From: Allorhizobium pseudoryzae
GTDB taxonomy: Bacteria > Pseudomonadota > Alphaproteobacteria > Rhizobiales > Rhizobiaceae
Assembly (NCBI RefSeq): GCF_011046245.1
Contig: NZ_CP049241.1
Span: forward strand, 868,001-932,000
Length of the DNA: 64,000 nucleotides
Direction of reading: 5' to 3'
Shown here: positions 1 to 10,113 of the stretch, in pieces
Layout of the letters: each line of letters begins with the position of its first letter
How positions within the stretch are numbered: position 1 is the first letter of the stretch
The notes under the pieces: model-generated
Told to the model about the DNA's origin: nothing
Databases searched by the model: none
Seen by the model: the letters and a program-made list of their open reading frames with translations, nothing else
Translations under genes and position numbers: made by a program

Positions 1-501
1 CTGACGCGGACGCTCTCGCATCTGGCGCTTGACGGTGCGCTGCCCGATCTCGTCGTCTGCCTCGGTTCCGCCGGCTCGCGCATACTCGAACAGACAGAGG
101 TCTACCAGATCACGTCGGTCTCCTACCGCGATATGGATGCCTCGCCGCTCGGTTTCGAGAAGGGCCGCACGCCCTTCCTCGATCACCCGGCGACGATCCC
201 ACTGCCCTATCGCATCCCCGGTGTGCCGGAGGCGCGTCTTTCGACCGGCGCCAACATCGTCTCGGGCGATGCCTATGACGCGATCGATGCGGATCTCGTG
301 GAGATGGAAACCTTTGCGGCGCTCCGCGCCTGCCAGAGTTTTGGCGTGCCGCTGATCGGCCTTCGCGGCATCTCGGACGGCAAGGCGGAGCTTCGCCATG
401 TCTCCGACTGGACCGAATATCTGCACGTCATCGACGAGAAGCTGGCAGACGCCGTCGATCGCTTGACGCAGGCGCTGCAATCCGGCGATTTGCGGATCTG
501 A
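1..501 (+). CDS. mtnN: 5'-methylthioadenosine/S-adenosylhomocysteine nucleosidase, 3' part
   Basis: The reading frame is open from the first base of the window, so the 5' end is missing; 166 residues are present. The family hydrolyses the glycosidic bond of methylthioadenosine and S-adenosylhomocysteine, releasing adenine, in the cytoplasm. The visible part carries the nucleoside-binding VEMET motif (a conserved Glu pair) and, about 30 residues later, the RGISDG motif whose Asp is the usual catalytic proton donor. The gene ends 40 bases before guaA on the same strand, which fits a purine-related pair. Assignment to the nucleosidase superfamily is strong. The exact substrate preference (MTA only, or MTA and SAH) cannot be read from this fragment. 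Confidence 0.85.
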   Translation: MTRTLSHLALDGALPDLVVCLGSAGSRILEQTEVYQITSVSYRDMDASPLGFEKGRTPFLDHPATIPLPYRIPGVPEARLSTGANIVSGDAYDAIDADLVEMETFAALRACQSFGVPLIGLRGISDGKAELRHVSDWTEYLHVIDEKLADAVDRLTQALQSGDLRI

Positions 502-541
502 CGCAGTTGCCAAAACGAGCATTCTTCATTAAAGGCTCGCC

Positions 542-2122
542 ATGACCCAGATCGCCCATCACGACCGCCTCCTCATCATCGATTTCGGCTCCCAGGTGAC
601 GCAGCTGATTGCGCGGCGCCTGCGCGAATTGAACGTCTATTGCGAAATCCACCCCTACCAGAACGTCACGGACGACTTCCTGGCATCGTTCAAACCGAAG
701 GCCGTGATCTTCTCCGGCGGTCCGGATTCGGTGACGCGCGAAGGCTCGCCTCGCCCGCCGCAATCGGTCTATGGGCTCGGCGTTCCGGTGCTCGGTATCT
801 GCTACGGCCAGCAGGTGATGATGCAGGATCTCGGCGGACAGGTGGACGGCGGCAAGATTTCCGGCGGTGGCGGTACGGCAGAATTCGGTCGCGCCTATGT
901 GACGCCGGTTGATGAGACCGATCCCTTCCTCGCCGGCTGGTTCGGGCAAGGCCGCGAGCAGGTCTGGATGAGCCATGGCGACCATGTGAGCCGCATTGCG
1001 CCGGGCTTTGAGGTCTACGGCACGTCGCCCAATGCACCCTTTGCCATCACTGCCGATCCGAAGCGTCACTTCTACGCCGTGCAGTTCCACCCGGAAGTCC
1101 ACCACACGCCGAACGGCAAGACGCTCTACGAAAACTTCGTCAAGCTGGCGGGTTTCAAGGGCGACTGGACGATGGGCGCCTACCGCGCCGAGGCGATCGC
1201 CAAGATCCGCGCCCAGGTGGGCGACAAGCGCGTGATCTGCGGTCTCTCCGGCGGCGTCGACAGCTCGGTGGCCGCCGTCCTCATCCACGAGGCGATCGGC
1301 GAGCAGCTCACCTGCGTCTTCGTCGATCACGGCCTTCTGCGCCAGGGTGAGGCCGAAGAGGTCGTCACCATGTTCCGCGACCATTACAACATCCCGCTGA
1401 TCCATGCCGACGAGCAGGAGCTGTTCCTCGGCGCGCTGGAAGGCGTGACCGACCCGGAAGTCAAGCGCAAGACCATCGGCAAGCTCTTCATCGACGTGTT
1501 CCAGAAGCACGCCAACTCGATCGACGGCGCCGAATTTTTGGCGCAGGGCACGCTTTATCCGGACGTGATCGAAAGCGTCTCCTTCTCGGGCGGTCCGTCC
1601 GTCACCATCAAGAGCCACCACAATGTCGGCGGCCTGCCGGAAAAGATGGGCCTGAAGCTGGTCGAGCCCTTGCGTGAACTCTTCAAGGACGAAGTGCGCG
1701 CGCTTGGCCGCGAACTCGGTTTGCCGGACAAGTTCATCGGCCGCCACCCCTTCCCCGGCCCCGGCCTTGCGATCCGGTGCCCGGGCGAAATCACCCGCGC
1801 CAAGCTCGAGATCCTGCGCAAGGCGGACGCCGTCTATATCGACCAGATCCGCAAGCACGGTCTTTACGACGAGATCTGGCAGGCCTTCGTCGCGATCCTT
1901 CCCGTGCGCACCGTCGGCGTGATGGGCGATGGCCGCACCTACGACTACGCCTGCGCGCTCCGCGCCGTCACCTCCGTCGATGGCATGACTGCGGACTATT
2001 ACCCCTTCACCCACGACTTCCTGGGCGAAACGGCAACCCGCATCATCAACGAGGTCGAAGGCATCAACCGCGTGACCTACGACATCACATCCAAACCGCC
2101 CGGTACGATCGAGTGGGAATAA
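542..2122 (+). CDS. guaA: GMP synthase (glutamine-hydrolysing)
   Basis: Converts XMP to GMP using ATP and glutamine, the last step of guanine nucleotide synthesis, in the cytoplasm. The 526-residue protein has the full two-part architecture. An N-terminal class I glutamine amidotransferase has the nucleophile Cys87 in GICYGQ and His183/Glu185 in HPEVHH. It is followed by the ATP-pyrophosphatase domain with the P-loop GLSGGVDSS near residues 234-242, and the C-terminal dimerisation domain ending in KPPGTIEWE, the usual family terminus. Length matches the family. The start has an AAAGG element about 6 bases upstream. A 567-residue antisense frame over this gene is a codon-bias shadow. Confidence 0.98.
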   Translation: MTQIAHHDRLLIIDFGSQVTQLIARRLRELNVYCEIHPYQNVTDDFLASFKPKAVIFSGGPDSVTREGSPRPPQSVYGLGVPVLGICYGQQVMMQDLGGQVDGGKISGGGGTAEFGRAYVTPVDETDPFLAGWFGQGREQVWMSHGDHVSRIAPGFEVYGTSPNAPFAITADPKRHFYAVQFHPEVHHTPNGKTLYENFVKLAGFKGDWTMGAYRAEAIAKIRAQVGDKRVICGLSGGVDSSVAAVLIHEAIGEQLTCVFVDHGLLRQGEAEEVVTMFRDHYNIPLIHADEQELFLGALEGVTDPEVKRKTIGKLFIDVFQKHANSIDGAEFLAQGTLYPDVIESVSFSGGPSVTIKSHHNVGGLPEKMGLKLVEPLRELFKDEVRALGRELGLPDKFIGRHPFPGPGLAIRCPGEITRAKLEILRKADAVYIDQIRKHGLYDEIWQAFVAILPVRTVGVMGDGRTYDYACALRAVTSVDGMTADYYPFTHDFLGETATRIINEVEGINRVTYDITSKPPGTIEWE

Positions 2123-2278
2123 GCGGAGCATCCTGTCTGAGGATCTCGGACATGGTGTCTTCGTTTCAACGGTCGTGACGTCGCGATTGATCCGTCATGA
2201 TCGCGTCGCTCTCGTCGCCAGACCCGTCAACGGTCTTGGCGCTCCCGAGCGGGCGGGCCAGGCTGGAGACGGTCCGGA

Positions 2279-2703
2279 TCAGGCGAGCAACTGCGCGGGG
2301 ATACCCAGTGCTGGACCGGCCTCCGCCAGCCGCTGGTCGAGCGTATACACGGTCGCGCCATGCTCGGCCGCGATGGCGAGATGCAGCGCGTCTCCCGCCC
2401 GCAAGCCAAGCACATGGTGATCAGCGAACCTTGCCGCTGCCCTGAACTGACCGACTGTCACGGGCAAGACTGTGAAACTTTCGGCAACCAGCATGTTGAA
2501 CATGGCCAGTATTGCAGCGCGTTGCTCAAGGGTGATCTGTCCGGTCCGCAGCTTGATCGCCAAGGCAGACGACATCTCGGTGACTGTCCAGTCGCTGATC
2601 GAGAGCCGCGCCAGGTCCTGCTCCGCGAGCCAGCCCTGGATGTGCGGCGTCAGCGCTTCGTTGGAGGGCGCCGCAACGATCAGCGACGTGTCGAGATAAA
2701 ACA

Positions 2704-2704
<1 letters not shown>
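2279..2704 (-). CDS. PIN-domain toxin, VapC-like
   Basis: A 141-residue PIN-domain protein, the expected size for a VapC-type ribonuclease toxin. The four acidic residues that coordinate the catalytic metal are present: Asp5 in the N-terminal YLDTS, Glu43 in VTEMSSAL, Asp105 in AGDALHLA and Asp123 in TLDQRLA. The family cleaves RNA, often tRNA, when its antitoxin is lost. The ATG overlaps the stop codon of the upstream antitoxin gene in a TGATG arrangement, so the two are translationally coupled. It lies convergent to guaA with about 155 bases between. The PIN toxin call is strong; the RNA target is unknown. Confidence 0.9.
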
Positions 2705-2970
<266 letters not shown>

Positions 2971-3032
2971 TCATATAGCCGATCAAGCGGATAGATTCCA
3001 GCTGGGCTTGCCGGTTTGCCTCTTCACCTGGA

Positions 3033-3926
3033 TCAACCGGCCCGCGGCGGGTCCAGCGGCGAGAGGTCGAGCGGCTTGACGAATTGCCGACGGAAGGTCT
3101 GCAGCGCCTGTTTGCGGGCCAGCTTCGGATCCTGAAAGCCGCCGATATCGCCAAACCAGGAGCGCAGCATGCTGAGCGCCATCCGGTAACGGCCATCGAT
3201 GCGGGCGCCATCCGCCGTCACGCCCGCATAACTGATCGGGATGGTGCGCGAGGCAATCTGAAAGCGCGCCTGCAGTTCCGCCTCCTCATCGCGGCCATGT
3301 CCCGCAACGACGGATTTCAGGTGCTTGCCGACCGGACGGGTGTGATGAACCGCCACCGCATCCAGGATCGCCGAACGATAGGGGCCACTCTCCGGCCAGC
3401 GGCACCAGACATAATCGAGGCCGAAGCCGGTCATGGTATTCTCAAACAGCGGCAGCGCCCGCTTCAGCATCGCGCGGTTCAGGCAGGGCACCATGATTTC
3501 CACCAGATTGGTGTAACGCAGGCGAAAGGCACGGCACTGCAGCAGCGGAAAATAGCTGTAATAGCTGCCTTGCGTCAGCGCCGGCTGGCTGAGCGCCAGT
3601 TCGTAGCGACGTGACAGCGCGAAGATCTGCTCGATCGCCGCGCCGGTCGTGGCAATGTCATCATCCGGCAGCCAGACATAATCATAGGCGTCGAGATCGA
3701 GTGCCAGTTGCTGAAAGCTCCTGTAGAGCCCATCCCATTTGCCACCCTTGACCAGAACGGCAAAGACGCCCTCTTCCGGGCGATGCCGTTCGAAGGCGGC
3801 TTGCGAATAATAGCTCACCAGGCAGTCGAAGGATCGCTCGGCATAGGGGCGATCAAGCCAGGCGGCATGCAACGAGGTGTCGCCGGCCCGAACGGCCACG
3901 AGATGTTTCTTGCCGCTGTCGCTCAT
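3033..3926 (-). CDS. DUF707 family protein, glycosyltransferase-like
   Basis: 297 residues resembling the DUF707 family, which is related to nucleotide-diphospho-sugar transferases. The segment YDYVWLPDDDIATTG around residues 80-95 carries an Asp triplet of the DxD type that would bind a metal and sugar nucleotide. Further on, GFGLDYVWCRWPE and the following VHHTRPVG match the conserved C-terminal part of the family. No signal peptide or membrane segment is apparent, so a cytoplasmic enzyme is likely. It follows the GH43 gene on the same strand with a 71-base gap and may be the last gene of the carbohydrate locus, or may be independent. The sugar substrate is unknown. Confidence 0.7.
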   Translation of the reverse strand: MSDSGKKHLVAVRAGDTSLHAAWLDRPYAERSFDCLVSYYSQAAFERHRPEEGVFAVLVKGGKWDGLYRSFQQLALDLDAYDYVWLPDDDIATTGAAIEQIFALSRRYELALSQPALTQGSYYSYFPLLQCRAFRLRYTNLVEIMVPCLNRAMLKRALPLFENTMTGFGLDYVWCRWPESGPYRSAILDAVAVHHTRPVGKHLKSVVAGHGRDEEAELQARFQIASRTIPISYAGVTADGARIDGRYRMALSMLRSWFGDIGGFQDPKLARKQALQTFRRQFVKPLDLSPLDPPRAG

Positions 3927-3997
3927 GCCTTCACCCCGCCGCCCGTCTTGAGCGGCAGGCTATATCGCCGCGCCCAATACTTGGCAATGCGGGCGTA

Positions 3998-5608
3998 TCA
4001 CAGCGCTTGGTAGACGAAATGGTCGAAATCGGCAGGTCTTGCCCGCCCGGTGATGTCGAAGGCCAGCAGGCCGATGAAGGCACCGGTGAAGGAGCCGTGC
4101 TCACCCCGCCCGCCCTCGTCCGAGATGACCCCGGCATCCAGCACCGGACCGATCGGCTGCCAGTCGTGACTGCCCTCGCTGCGCCAGAAGAATTGCAGGT
4201 CGTTGTCCCGCACCTCCGCGGCGAGATGCACCGGACCATCGGGGATCGACACGCCGCTTTCGACCGGAAACGCCATGCGCCCATGCGGAAAATCGCCGGG
4301 GCAGGAGAAGATCGTCACCACGCGGCCCAGTTTCTCGTGCATCGTCACCACCAGCGCATGGAACTTGTGCCGGTTGTAATAATGCGTCAGCCCCGCGGCC
4401 TGCTGATAGGTCTCCGGCGCGAACTCAACCACCGTCTCGGCGCGAAAAGAGTGGTGTTCCTGCCGGCGCGCCACCAGGGCCTGCTCGAACCAGGAACCAA
4501 GGCTTTCGCGGCCATGCAGCCGCAAATGCCCTGCCCGGTCCGTCAGCGAGAAGATCCGTTCCGGTTCCGGCGTGCGCAGCCACTGGAAATCCTGCGGCAG
4601 AAGCTTGCTGTCGAAGTTATAGATCACCCGCGCCGGCTTTCCCTCCGGCATGGCATCGGTCGGTGCAGCCACGTCCACTGACGGCACGACGCCGCCGCCG
4701 GCCAGATAAAGCCAGTCGTCTTCCCGCCATTCGCATTTCTGCAGCGCCGTTTCGCGACCGAGCGTGCATCGGCGATGCGGCGGCAGCGGTCGGCCGCAGA
4801 GATGCGTGTGATAGGCCTCGCCCTCCGGCGTTTCGACATATTGTCCGTGGCCGGCCCGCTGCAACACGGCGTCGTGCGCATCCTTCGACGTAATCAGATG
4901 CCGGTCGGGATGCATCTCGTAGGGTCCCTCGATCCGCCGCGAGCGGGCCATGGTCACCGCGTGGTCATAGCCCGTGCCGCCTTCGGCCGTCGTCAGGTAA
5001 TACCAGCCATTGCGCTTGAAGAGATGCGGCCCTTCCACCAGCCCGAGCGGGCTTCCGGCAAAGATGTTGCGCACCGGCCCCTTCAACTCACGCGTCTCCG
5101 CATCCCATTCCTGCAGCAGGATGCCATCGAAGGCCGGATGTTTCGGCGTACCGCCAAAGCTCTCCGTGCGGTGGTTCCACTGCATGTTGAGAAACCATTT
5201 TCGCCCGTCGTCATCGTGAAACAGCGAGGGATCGAAACCGGAGGAATTGACATACACCGGTTCCGACCAGTCCGCCTCGATGCTTCCCGCCGTGACGATA
5301 TAGTTGTGCGCATCCTTGAAGTTGCCGTCGAAGCGCTTCACGTCGGTATAGACCAGCCAGAACTGCCCGTCCGCATAAGAGAGGCACGGCGCCCAGATGC
5401 CGCAGCTGTCCGGGTTGCCGCGCATGTCGAGCTGGCTTTTGCGCTCCAGCGGGCGGCGCACCAAGGTCCAGTTCACCAGATCGCGCGAATGATGGATCTG
5501 CACGCCCGGATACCACTCGAAGGTGGAGGTCGCGATGTAATAATCCTCGCCGACACGGCAGATGGATGGATCGGGGTTGAATCCCGGCAGAATGGGGTTC
5601 TTGATCAT
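3998..5608 (-). CDS. Glycoside hydrolase family 43 beta-xylosidase (or arabinofuranosidase)
   Basis: 536 residues, the same size and organisation as GH43 beta-1,4-xylosidases such as the Selenomonas enzyme. A five-bladed propeller catalytic domain is followed by a C-terminal beta-sandwich from about residue 330. The inverting catalytic set is visible: Asp13 in FNPDPS (general base), Asp126 in GFDPSLF (pKa modulator) and Glu192 in VEGPH (general acid). It would release xylose or arabinose from short xylo-oligosaccharides. There is no signal peptide, so it acts on imported oligosaccharides. The RBS is GGAGGAG. It lies directly downstream of a strong rho-independent terminator, so its expression relative to the upstream operon is uncertain. 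Confidence 0.93.
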   Translation of the reverse strand: MIKNPILPGFNPDPSICRVGEDYYIATSTFEWYPGVQIHHSRDLVNWTLVRRPLERKSQLDMRGNPDSCGIWAPCLSYADGQFWLVYTDVKRFDGNFKDAHNYIVTAGSIEADWSEPVYVNSSGFDPSLFHDDDGRKWFLNMQWNHRTESFGGTPKHPAFDGILLQEWDAETRELKGPVRNIFAGSPLGLVEGPHLFKRNGWYYLTTAEGGTGYDHAVTMARSRRIEGPYEMHPDRHLITSKDAHDAVLQRAGHGQYVETPEGEAYHTHLCGRPLPPHRRCTLGRETALQKCEWREDDWLYLAGGGVVPSVDVAAPTDAMPEGKPARVIYNFDSKLLPQDFQWLRTPEPERIFSLTDRAGHLRLHGRESLGSWFEQALVARRQEHHSFRAETVVEFAPETYQQAAGLTHYYNRHKFHALVVTMHEKLGRVVTIFSCPGDFPHGRMAFPVESGVSIPDGPVHLAAEVRDNDLQFFWRSEGSHDWQPIGPVLDAGVISDEGGRGEHGSFTGAFIGLLAFDITGRARPADFDHFVYQAL

Positions 5609-5631
5609 CGGGTGCTCCTCCGGCTCGCATG

Positions 5632-5672
5632 AAAAAAGCCGGCCGCGCCTCTCCCGAAGGACGCGACCGGCT
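5632..5672 (-). terminator. Intrinsic terminator after the MocA-type dehydrogenase gene
   Basis: An 11-bp GC-rich stem (5637-5647 pairing with 5662-5672, one mismatch) is followed on the minus strand by six T residues. It begins only 8 bases after the dehydrogenase stop codon and ends 23 bases before the GH43 start codon. It should end most transcripts of the operon above it. Confidence 0.85.
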
Positions 5673-5680
5673 CCCCACTC

Positions 5681-6814
5681 TCAACGCAACAGCGCAAGCG
5701 CCTCATCGACACCCAGCGCCGCCGGTTGGGTGCAGGTCGTGGCGAGGTCCACGAAGCACCCGTCCTGACCGGATTTCAGAATGCTCGTCATCACGTCGAT
5801 GCCGTGCAAGGTCCGCTCAAGGGAACAACGCGGATCGCGACCCGAAAGCAAGGCCATCGCCATGTCCGCCAGGCCGGCCGTGCGGTAATTCGCGCGCGGG
5901 CCCTGCGGACTTTCCTGGTTAGCCTTGCCGAACGGATGATCCCATTCCTCCAGTGGTTGAATATCCTTGTTTTTACCTGAAGCTTCAACCTTTCCGCCAA
6001 AGAAATTTGGATCCGGAACGAAAATAGATCCCTCGGTGCCGTATAGTTCCATATTGTTATGACGATGTGACCACACATCCCAACTTGCAGACAGGGTCAC
6101 CGTTGCACCGCTGGCGAATTCCAGCAGTGCATGAATATTGGTGGGCGTCTCGACGGGGATGACCGTTCCTGCCAGGGGCTGACTGGTGATGGTGCGGGTC
6201 GGGTTCGCCATGGAGGTCAAAGCCGCGACACGCTTCACCGGCCCGATCAGGTTGATCAGGTTGGCGATGTAATAGGGGCCGAGATCGAGGATCGGCCCGC
6301 CGCCGGCGAGGAAAAAGAAGCCGGGGTTCGGGTGCCACATCTCCATGCCGGGGCTCATCACGTGGCAGGTTCCCGACGTGATGCGGCCGATGCCGCCTTC
6401 GTCGATATATTTGCGGGCCAGCTGGTGCGCCCCGCCGAGGAAGGTATCGGGCGCACAGCCAATCGCGAGGTTCTTCGCTTTGGCAAGCGACCGCAGTTCC
6501 TCACCCTCTTCCAGGGACAGAACCAGCGGCTTTTCCGAATAGACGTGCTTGCCCGCCTCCAGAATCGCCTTGGAGACGGAGAAGTGCGTGGCGGGAATGG
6601 TGAGGTTGACGATGACGTCCAGGTCGTCGTTCTTCAGAAGGTCGTCCACGCTCTGCGCCTTCACCCCGTATTCCTCGGCCCTCAGCTGGGTCGCATTGGG
6701 ATTCAGGTCCGCGCAGGCGAGCATTTTCAGCCCCTTGAACATCGGCGCGAGCGAGAGATAAGTCGTTGAAATATTGCCGCATCCAATGATGCCGACACCA
6801 AGTTCCTTGGCCAT
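5681..6814 (-). CDS. Gfo/Idh/MocA family oxidoreductase
   Basis: An NAD(P)-dependent sugar dehydrogenase of the glucose-fructose oxidoreductase/inositol dehydrogenase family, 377 residues from the chosen start. The Rossmann motif GVGIIGCGNIS opens the protein, and the EKPLVLSLEEG segment carries the conserved EKP motif whose Lys is catalytic. I chose the ATG at 6814 (GGAG 6-7 bases upstream) over an upstream in-frame ATG at 6961, because the Rossmann fold begins immediately and the extra 49 residues overlap the preceding gene and look like out-of-frame sequence. It sits 23 bases after the isomerase gene and probably acts with it on an imported sugar or a derived keto-sugar. The substrate cannot be predicted. 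Confidence 0.9.
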   Translation of the reverse strand: MAKELGVGIIGCGNISTTYLSLAPMFKGLKMLACADLNPNATQLRAEEYGVKAQSVDDLLKNDDLDVIVNLTIPATHFSVSKAILEAGKHVYSEKPLVLSLEEGEELRSLAKAKNLAIGCAPDTFLGGAHQLARKYIDEGGIGRITSGTCHVMSPGMEMWHPNPGFFFLAGGGPILDLGPYYIANLINLIGPVKRVAALTSMANPTRTITSQPLAGTVIPVETPTNIHALLEFASGATVTLSASWDVWSHRHNNMELYGTEGSIFVPDPNFFGGKVEASGKNKDIQPLEEWDHPFGKANQESPQGPRANYRTAGLADMAMALLSGRDPRCSLERTLHGIDVMTSILKSGQDGCFVDLATTCTQPAALGVDEALALLR

Positions 6815-6837
6815 GTGGCGCTCCGGAGAAATCTGTT

Positions 6838-7602
6838 TCAGTAGGTTTCGAAGGCAGCAAGCGAGCGGCTGATCAGCCGGTCGAGATCCTTCGGATTGTC
6901 GTGTTCGAGGACAAAATGTTTGGCGGGCGTCTTGCGGAGCGCATCCATCAGGTCCTTCCACGGCACCGTGCCATGCCCCACATCCGCCCAGCCGTCCTCA
7001 TCGGTATTTTCGCCGGCCGGCGCGATGTCCTTGACGTGCACGGCGCGGATGCGCTTGCCGTAGCTTTCGATCCAGGCGAAGGGATCGGCCTTGCCGCGCA
7101 CCACCCAGGCAATATCCGCTTCCCAGGCGAGATCCGGCCCGCCGGCAAAGATCTGTTCCTGCGGCGTCGAGCCGTCGGCCAGCGTCTGGAATTCAAAATC
7201 GTGGTTGTGCCAGCCGAACACGTAACCGGCATCCTGGTATCGCTTGCCGGCCTCCGCCAGCCGCTGGCCGAAGGCGAACCAGCCACCGGCATCGCTGGGG
7301 CGCTGGTCGGGCATCAGGAAGGGGCAATAGATCGCCTCCATGCCGAGGATCTTGGCGATCTGCAGGGCGCGTGCCGGCTCGCGCTCCAGCATGTCGAGAC
7401 CGAAATGGCCGGTCGGCATGGTCAGCCCGCCCGCCTCAAGGTCTGCCTTCAGCGCGTGCAGTCCTGCTTCGTCAAGGTTTGCATAGATGCCGCCATAGCC
7501 TTCCACCTGGGAATATCCGGCCTGCGAAAGCTTGATCAGCACCTCCGACAGCGTCGGAAAATTGCGGGCGCTGTAAAGCTGGAAGCTGAGTTCGGTCATC
7601 AT
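6838..7602 (-). CDS. Sugar phosphate isomerase/epimerase (xylose isomerase-like TIM barrel)
   Basis: 254 residues of the AP-endonuclease-2/xylose-isomerase-like TIM barrel family. The GWHNHDFEF segment near the middle and LEHDNP near the end carry the His and Glu/Asp metal ligands typical of these divalent-metal isomerases, and HVKDIAP is another family signature. These enzymes interconvert ketose and aldose or epimerise keto-sugars in the cytoplasm and are often encoded, as here, next to a Gfo/Idh/MocA dehydrogenase; the pair frequently oxidises and re-isomerises an unusual sugar. The first two codons are both ATG, with a GGGAGGACA element just upstream. It lies 39 bases after the beta-mannosidase gene. 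Confidence 0.85.
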   Translation of the reverse strand: MMTELSFQLYSARNFPTLSEVLIKLSQAGYSQVEGYGGIYANLDEAGLHALKADLEAGGLTMPTGHFGLDMLEREPARALQIAKILGMEAIYCPFLMPDQRPSDAGGWFAFGQRLAEAGKRYQDAGYVFGWHNHDFEFQTLADGSTPQEQIFAGGPDLAWEADIAWVVRGKADPFAWIESYGKRIRAVHVKDIAPAGENTDEDGWADVGHGTVPWKDLMDALRKTPAKHFVLEHDNPKDLDRLISRSLAAFETY

Positions 7603-7641
7603 TGTCCTCCCGGGCCATATGGCCCTTCATTGCCAAGGAAT

Positions 7642-10074
7642 TCACCCCGCCATGCTGCAGGCGTGAAGATCGTAGAGGGTGAATGTGGGTTCGCCTTCAC
7701 TGTCGGAAGACGGGGTGAACGTCACGCGGCGGCTTTCCCCCGCCGCGAGATCAAAGGCGTTGTCGGAAAAGCGGCCCGGCCGGTCGCTTTCGATGACGAC
7801 GTAAAGGCCAAGACCGGCCGCCTGCACCGTCACGTCATAACCGCCGGTCGGCGCCGGCTGAACGTCGAGGGCAAGCCCTGCCGGCTGAAGGTCGAGGGCC
7901 TTGTAGGTGCCGGTCACGTGATGGCCCTCGCCCCCCATGCCGTTGCTCGCGGTGAAACGCCAGGCGAGCAGGCAATCGGCCGGGATTTCGGCGAGATCCA
8001 GCGTGGTCGCCACCACCGCCGCATCCGGGGAGCAGAGAATGTCGAGGCTCTGAAATTCGCGCCGGTCTCCGGAGAGGGTGAGCAGCGACAGGGTCAGCGT
8101 CACGGTCACATCGCTTGCCGTGTCGTTCACCACCGACATCTGAATGGAAGTTCCGTTGTCGGAGGGAATGGCCGCCACATTCACCGGCTGGAAGAAGCGT
8201 CGCGCCATGTAATGCAGGACTTTCCAGCTGCCGCCATAGTCGAGGCTCGACCAGGAAGCGACCGGCCAGGTGTCGTTGAGCTGCCAGTAGAGTGTGCCCA
8301 TGCAATGGGGTTTCAGCGACCGCCAGTAATCCACGGCGGTGCGGATGGCGAGGCCCTGCTGGACCTGGGACAGGTAGACGAAGTTGGCAAAGCCTTCCGG
8401 AAATCGGAAATAACGGAACATGGTGGCGGCGATGCGTTCGTTGCCACCGACATTCTTCTGGTGCAGTTCCATCACCGGCGAGGCGATGTTCATGTCGCTC
8501 TCGCTCGCATAGGTGCGGATGACCGGCAGCGAGGTGTAGGACTGGAAGCCGAATTCCGAGCAGAAGCGCGGACGAACCTTGCGGTAGTCCTCGAACGGCT
8601 TGTTCTCGTGCCAGACGGACCAGTAATGCATGTCGCCGGAACCGTCCGCATGCCACGCATCGCCATAGTCGAGATAGCCGGAGGCGGGGCTGGAGGGCCA
8701 CCAGAGCGCATCCGGCGCCACCTTCAAGAGCGCCTGTTCGATGGTGCGGTTTAGCCGGTCGTAGGACACGAGGTACCGGTCGCGGTTCTCGATCGATGGC
8801 TTGAACCAGGTCAGCGCGCCGACCAGTTCGTTGTCGCCGCACCACAGGACGATCGAGGGATGCGAGATCAGCCGGCGCACCTGATCATCCACTTCCGCCG
8901 CGACATTCTCCAGGAAATCCGGCGTCGAAGGGTAAAGATTGCAGGAGAACTGGAAATCCTGCCAGACCATCAGGCCCATTTCGTCGCAGAGATCGTAGAA
9001 CCAGTCCGCTTCGTAGAAGCCGCCGCCCCAGACACGGATCATGTTCATATGGGCATCGACGGCGGACTGCAGCAGGTCGCGGGTCTTCTGCGGGCTCGTC
9101 AGCGAAAACAGCGCGTCGGCCGGAATCCAGTTCGCGCCTCGGCAAAAGATCTCGCGGCCGTTGAGACGAAAGGCAAACCGGCTTCCCGCTTCGTCCGGAT
9201 CGGTTAGCAGTTCGGCGGTGCGCAGGCCGATGTTGCGGGTGACGGTTTCCGATGCCGTCTCGACCGAGAGTGTATAGAGCGCCTGCTCGCCGCTGCCGGC
9301 GGGCCACCAGAGGCGCGGCGCATCGATATGAAAGACGTGACTGACGGTCGTCTCACCCGGCCGCACGCCGACATCGAGCCGCACCTCGTCATCGCCCAGC
9401 GACAGGATGAGCGGCGTTGCTCCCATCTGCTTGGCATGAAGCGTGACGGTCACCGTCACATCAACGCCGTCCTCGCCATGATGCTGCCGGGTCGTGACGT
9501 GTTCGATCCGCGCCGCTTCAAGCTTGCGCAGCGCGATCGTGCCATAAAGGCCCAGCGGTGCCAGCGCGATATTCCAGTCCCAGCCGAAATGGCACTGCGG
9601 CTTGCGCAGCATGTTGCCATTGGCAATCGGCGAGTTGCCCTCGTGATAGGGCACATAGAACGGCTGCCGGGCCTGGCGCTTTTCCCCTTCGCGGATGCTG
9701 GAATAAAAGACAATGCGGATGCGGTTGTCGCCCTGGCGCAAGACATCGCTGACATCCGGCCGGTAGCGGCGAAAGCAGTTATCCGCTTCCAGCACCACCT
9801 GTCCGTTGATCTCGATCGTCGCCACCGTATCGAGGTCGGTCACGTCGAGATACCAGTCGCCGTCGGTCTCGGTCAGCTCGAAATCCTGCTCGATCTGCCA
9901 ATCCTGCTCGGCGACCCAGCGCAGGTCGAGTTCGTTGCGGCCGACATAAGGATCCGGAATGAAGCCAGCATTTTTCAGCGCCGTATGCACATCCCCCGGT
10001 ACCGGCATCAGCGCCACGGTCTGCTCGTCCAGCGATGAAAGCCGCCAGGTGCCTGCGAGGTCAAGGCTGGTCAT
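7642..10074 (-). CDS. Glycoside hydrolase family 2 beta-mannosidase
   Basis: 810 residues with the GH2 order: sugar-binding beta-sandwich domain, immunoglobulin-like domain, TIM barrel, then C-terminal beta domains. The catalytic acid/base is Glu416 in WCGDNE and the nucleophile is Glu507 in RFCSEFGF. The N-terminal segment GDVHTALKNAGFIPDPYVG and the NWIPAD segment are typical of beta-mannosidases rather than beta-galactosidases or glucuronidases. It would remove mannose from the non-reducing end of manno-oligosaccharides. No signal peptide is present, so it acts in the cytoplasm after uptake by the adjacent CUT1 transporter. It is separated from the ATPase gene by a palindromic repeat element rather than by a recognisable promoter. 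Confidence 0.93.
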   Translation of the reverse strand: MTSLDLAGTWRLSSLDEQTVALMPVPGDVHTALKNAGFIPDPYVGRNELDLRWVAEQDWQIEQDFELTETDGDWYLDVTDLDTVATIEINGQVVLEADNCFRRYRPDVSDVLRQGDNRIRIVFYSSIREGEKRQARQPFYVPYHEGNSPIANGNMLRKPQCHFGWDWNIALAPLGLYGTIALRKLEAARIEHVTTRQHHGEDGVDVTVTVTLHAKQMGATPLILSLGDDEVRLDVGVRPGETTVSHVFHIDAPRLWWPAGSGEQALYTLSVETASETVTRNIGLRTAELLTDPDEAGSRFAFRLNGREIFCRGANWIPADALFSLTSPQKTRDLLQSAVDAHMNMIRVWGGGFYEADWFYDLCDEMGLMVWQDFQFSCNLYPSTPDFLENVAAEVDDQVRRLISHPSIVLWCGDNELVGALTWFKPSIENRDRYLVSYDRLNRTIEQALLKVAPDALWWPSSPASGYLDYGDAWHADGSGDMHYWSVWHENKPFEDYRKVRPRFCSEFGFQSYTSLPVIRTYASESDMNIASPVMELHQKNVGGNERIAATMFRYFRFPEGFANFVYLSQVQQGLAIRTAVDYWRSLKPHCMGTLYWQLNDTWPVASWSSLDYGGSWKVLHYMARRFFQPVNVAAIPSDNGTSIQMSVVNDTASDVTVTLTLSLLTLSGDRREFQSLDILCSPDAAVVATTLDLAEIPADCLLAWRFTASNGMGGEGHHVTGTYKALDLQPAGLALDVQPAPTGGYDVTVQAAGLGLYVVIESDRPGRFSDNAFDLAAGESRRVTFTPSSDSEGEPTFTLYDLHACSMAG

Positions 10075-10113
10075 GATGTCACTCCTGTGGGCCTGCGCAT
10101 GTGGGGCGAAAGA

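Noticed and set aside
428..2131. 567-codon open frame opposite guaA
   Set aside because: It mirrors guaA exactly, which has complete domains and motifs. High GC at third positions creates long antisense frames.
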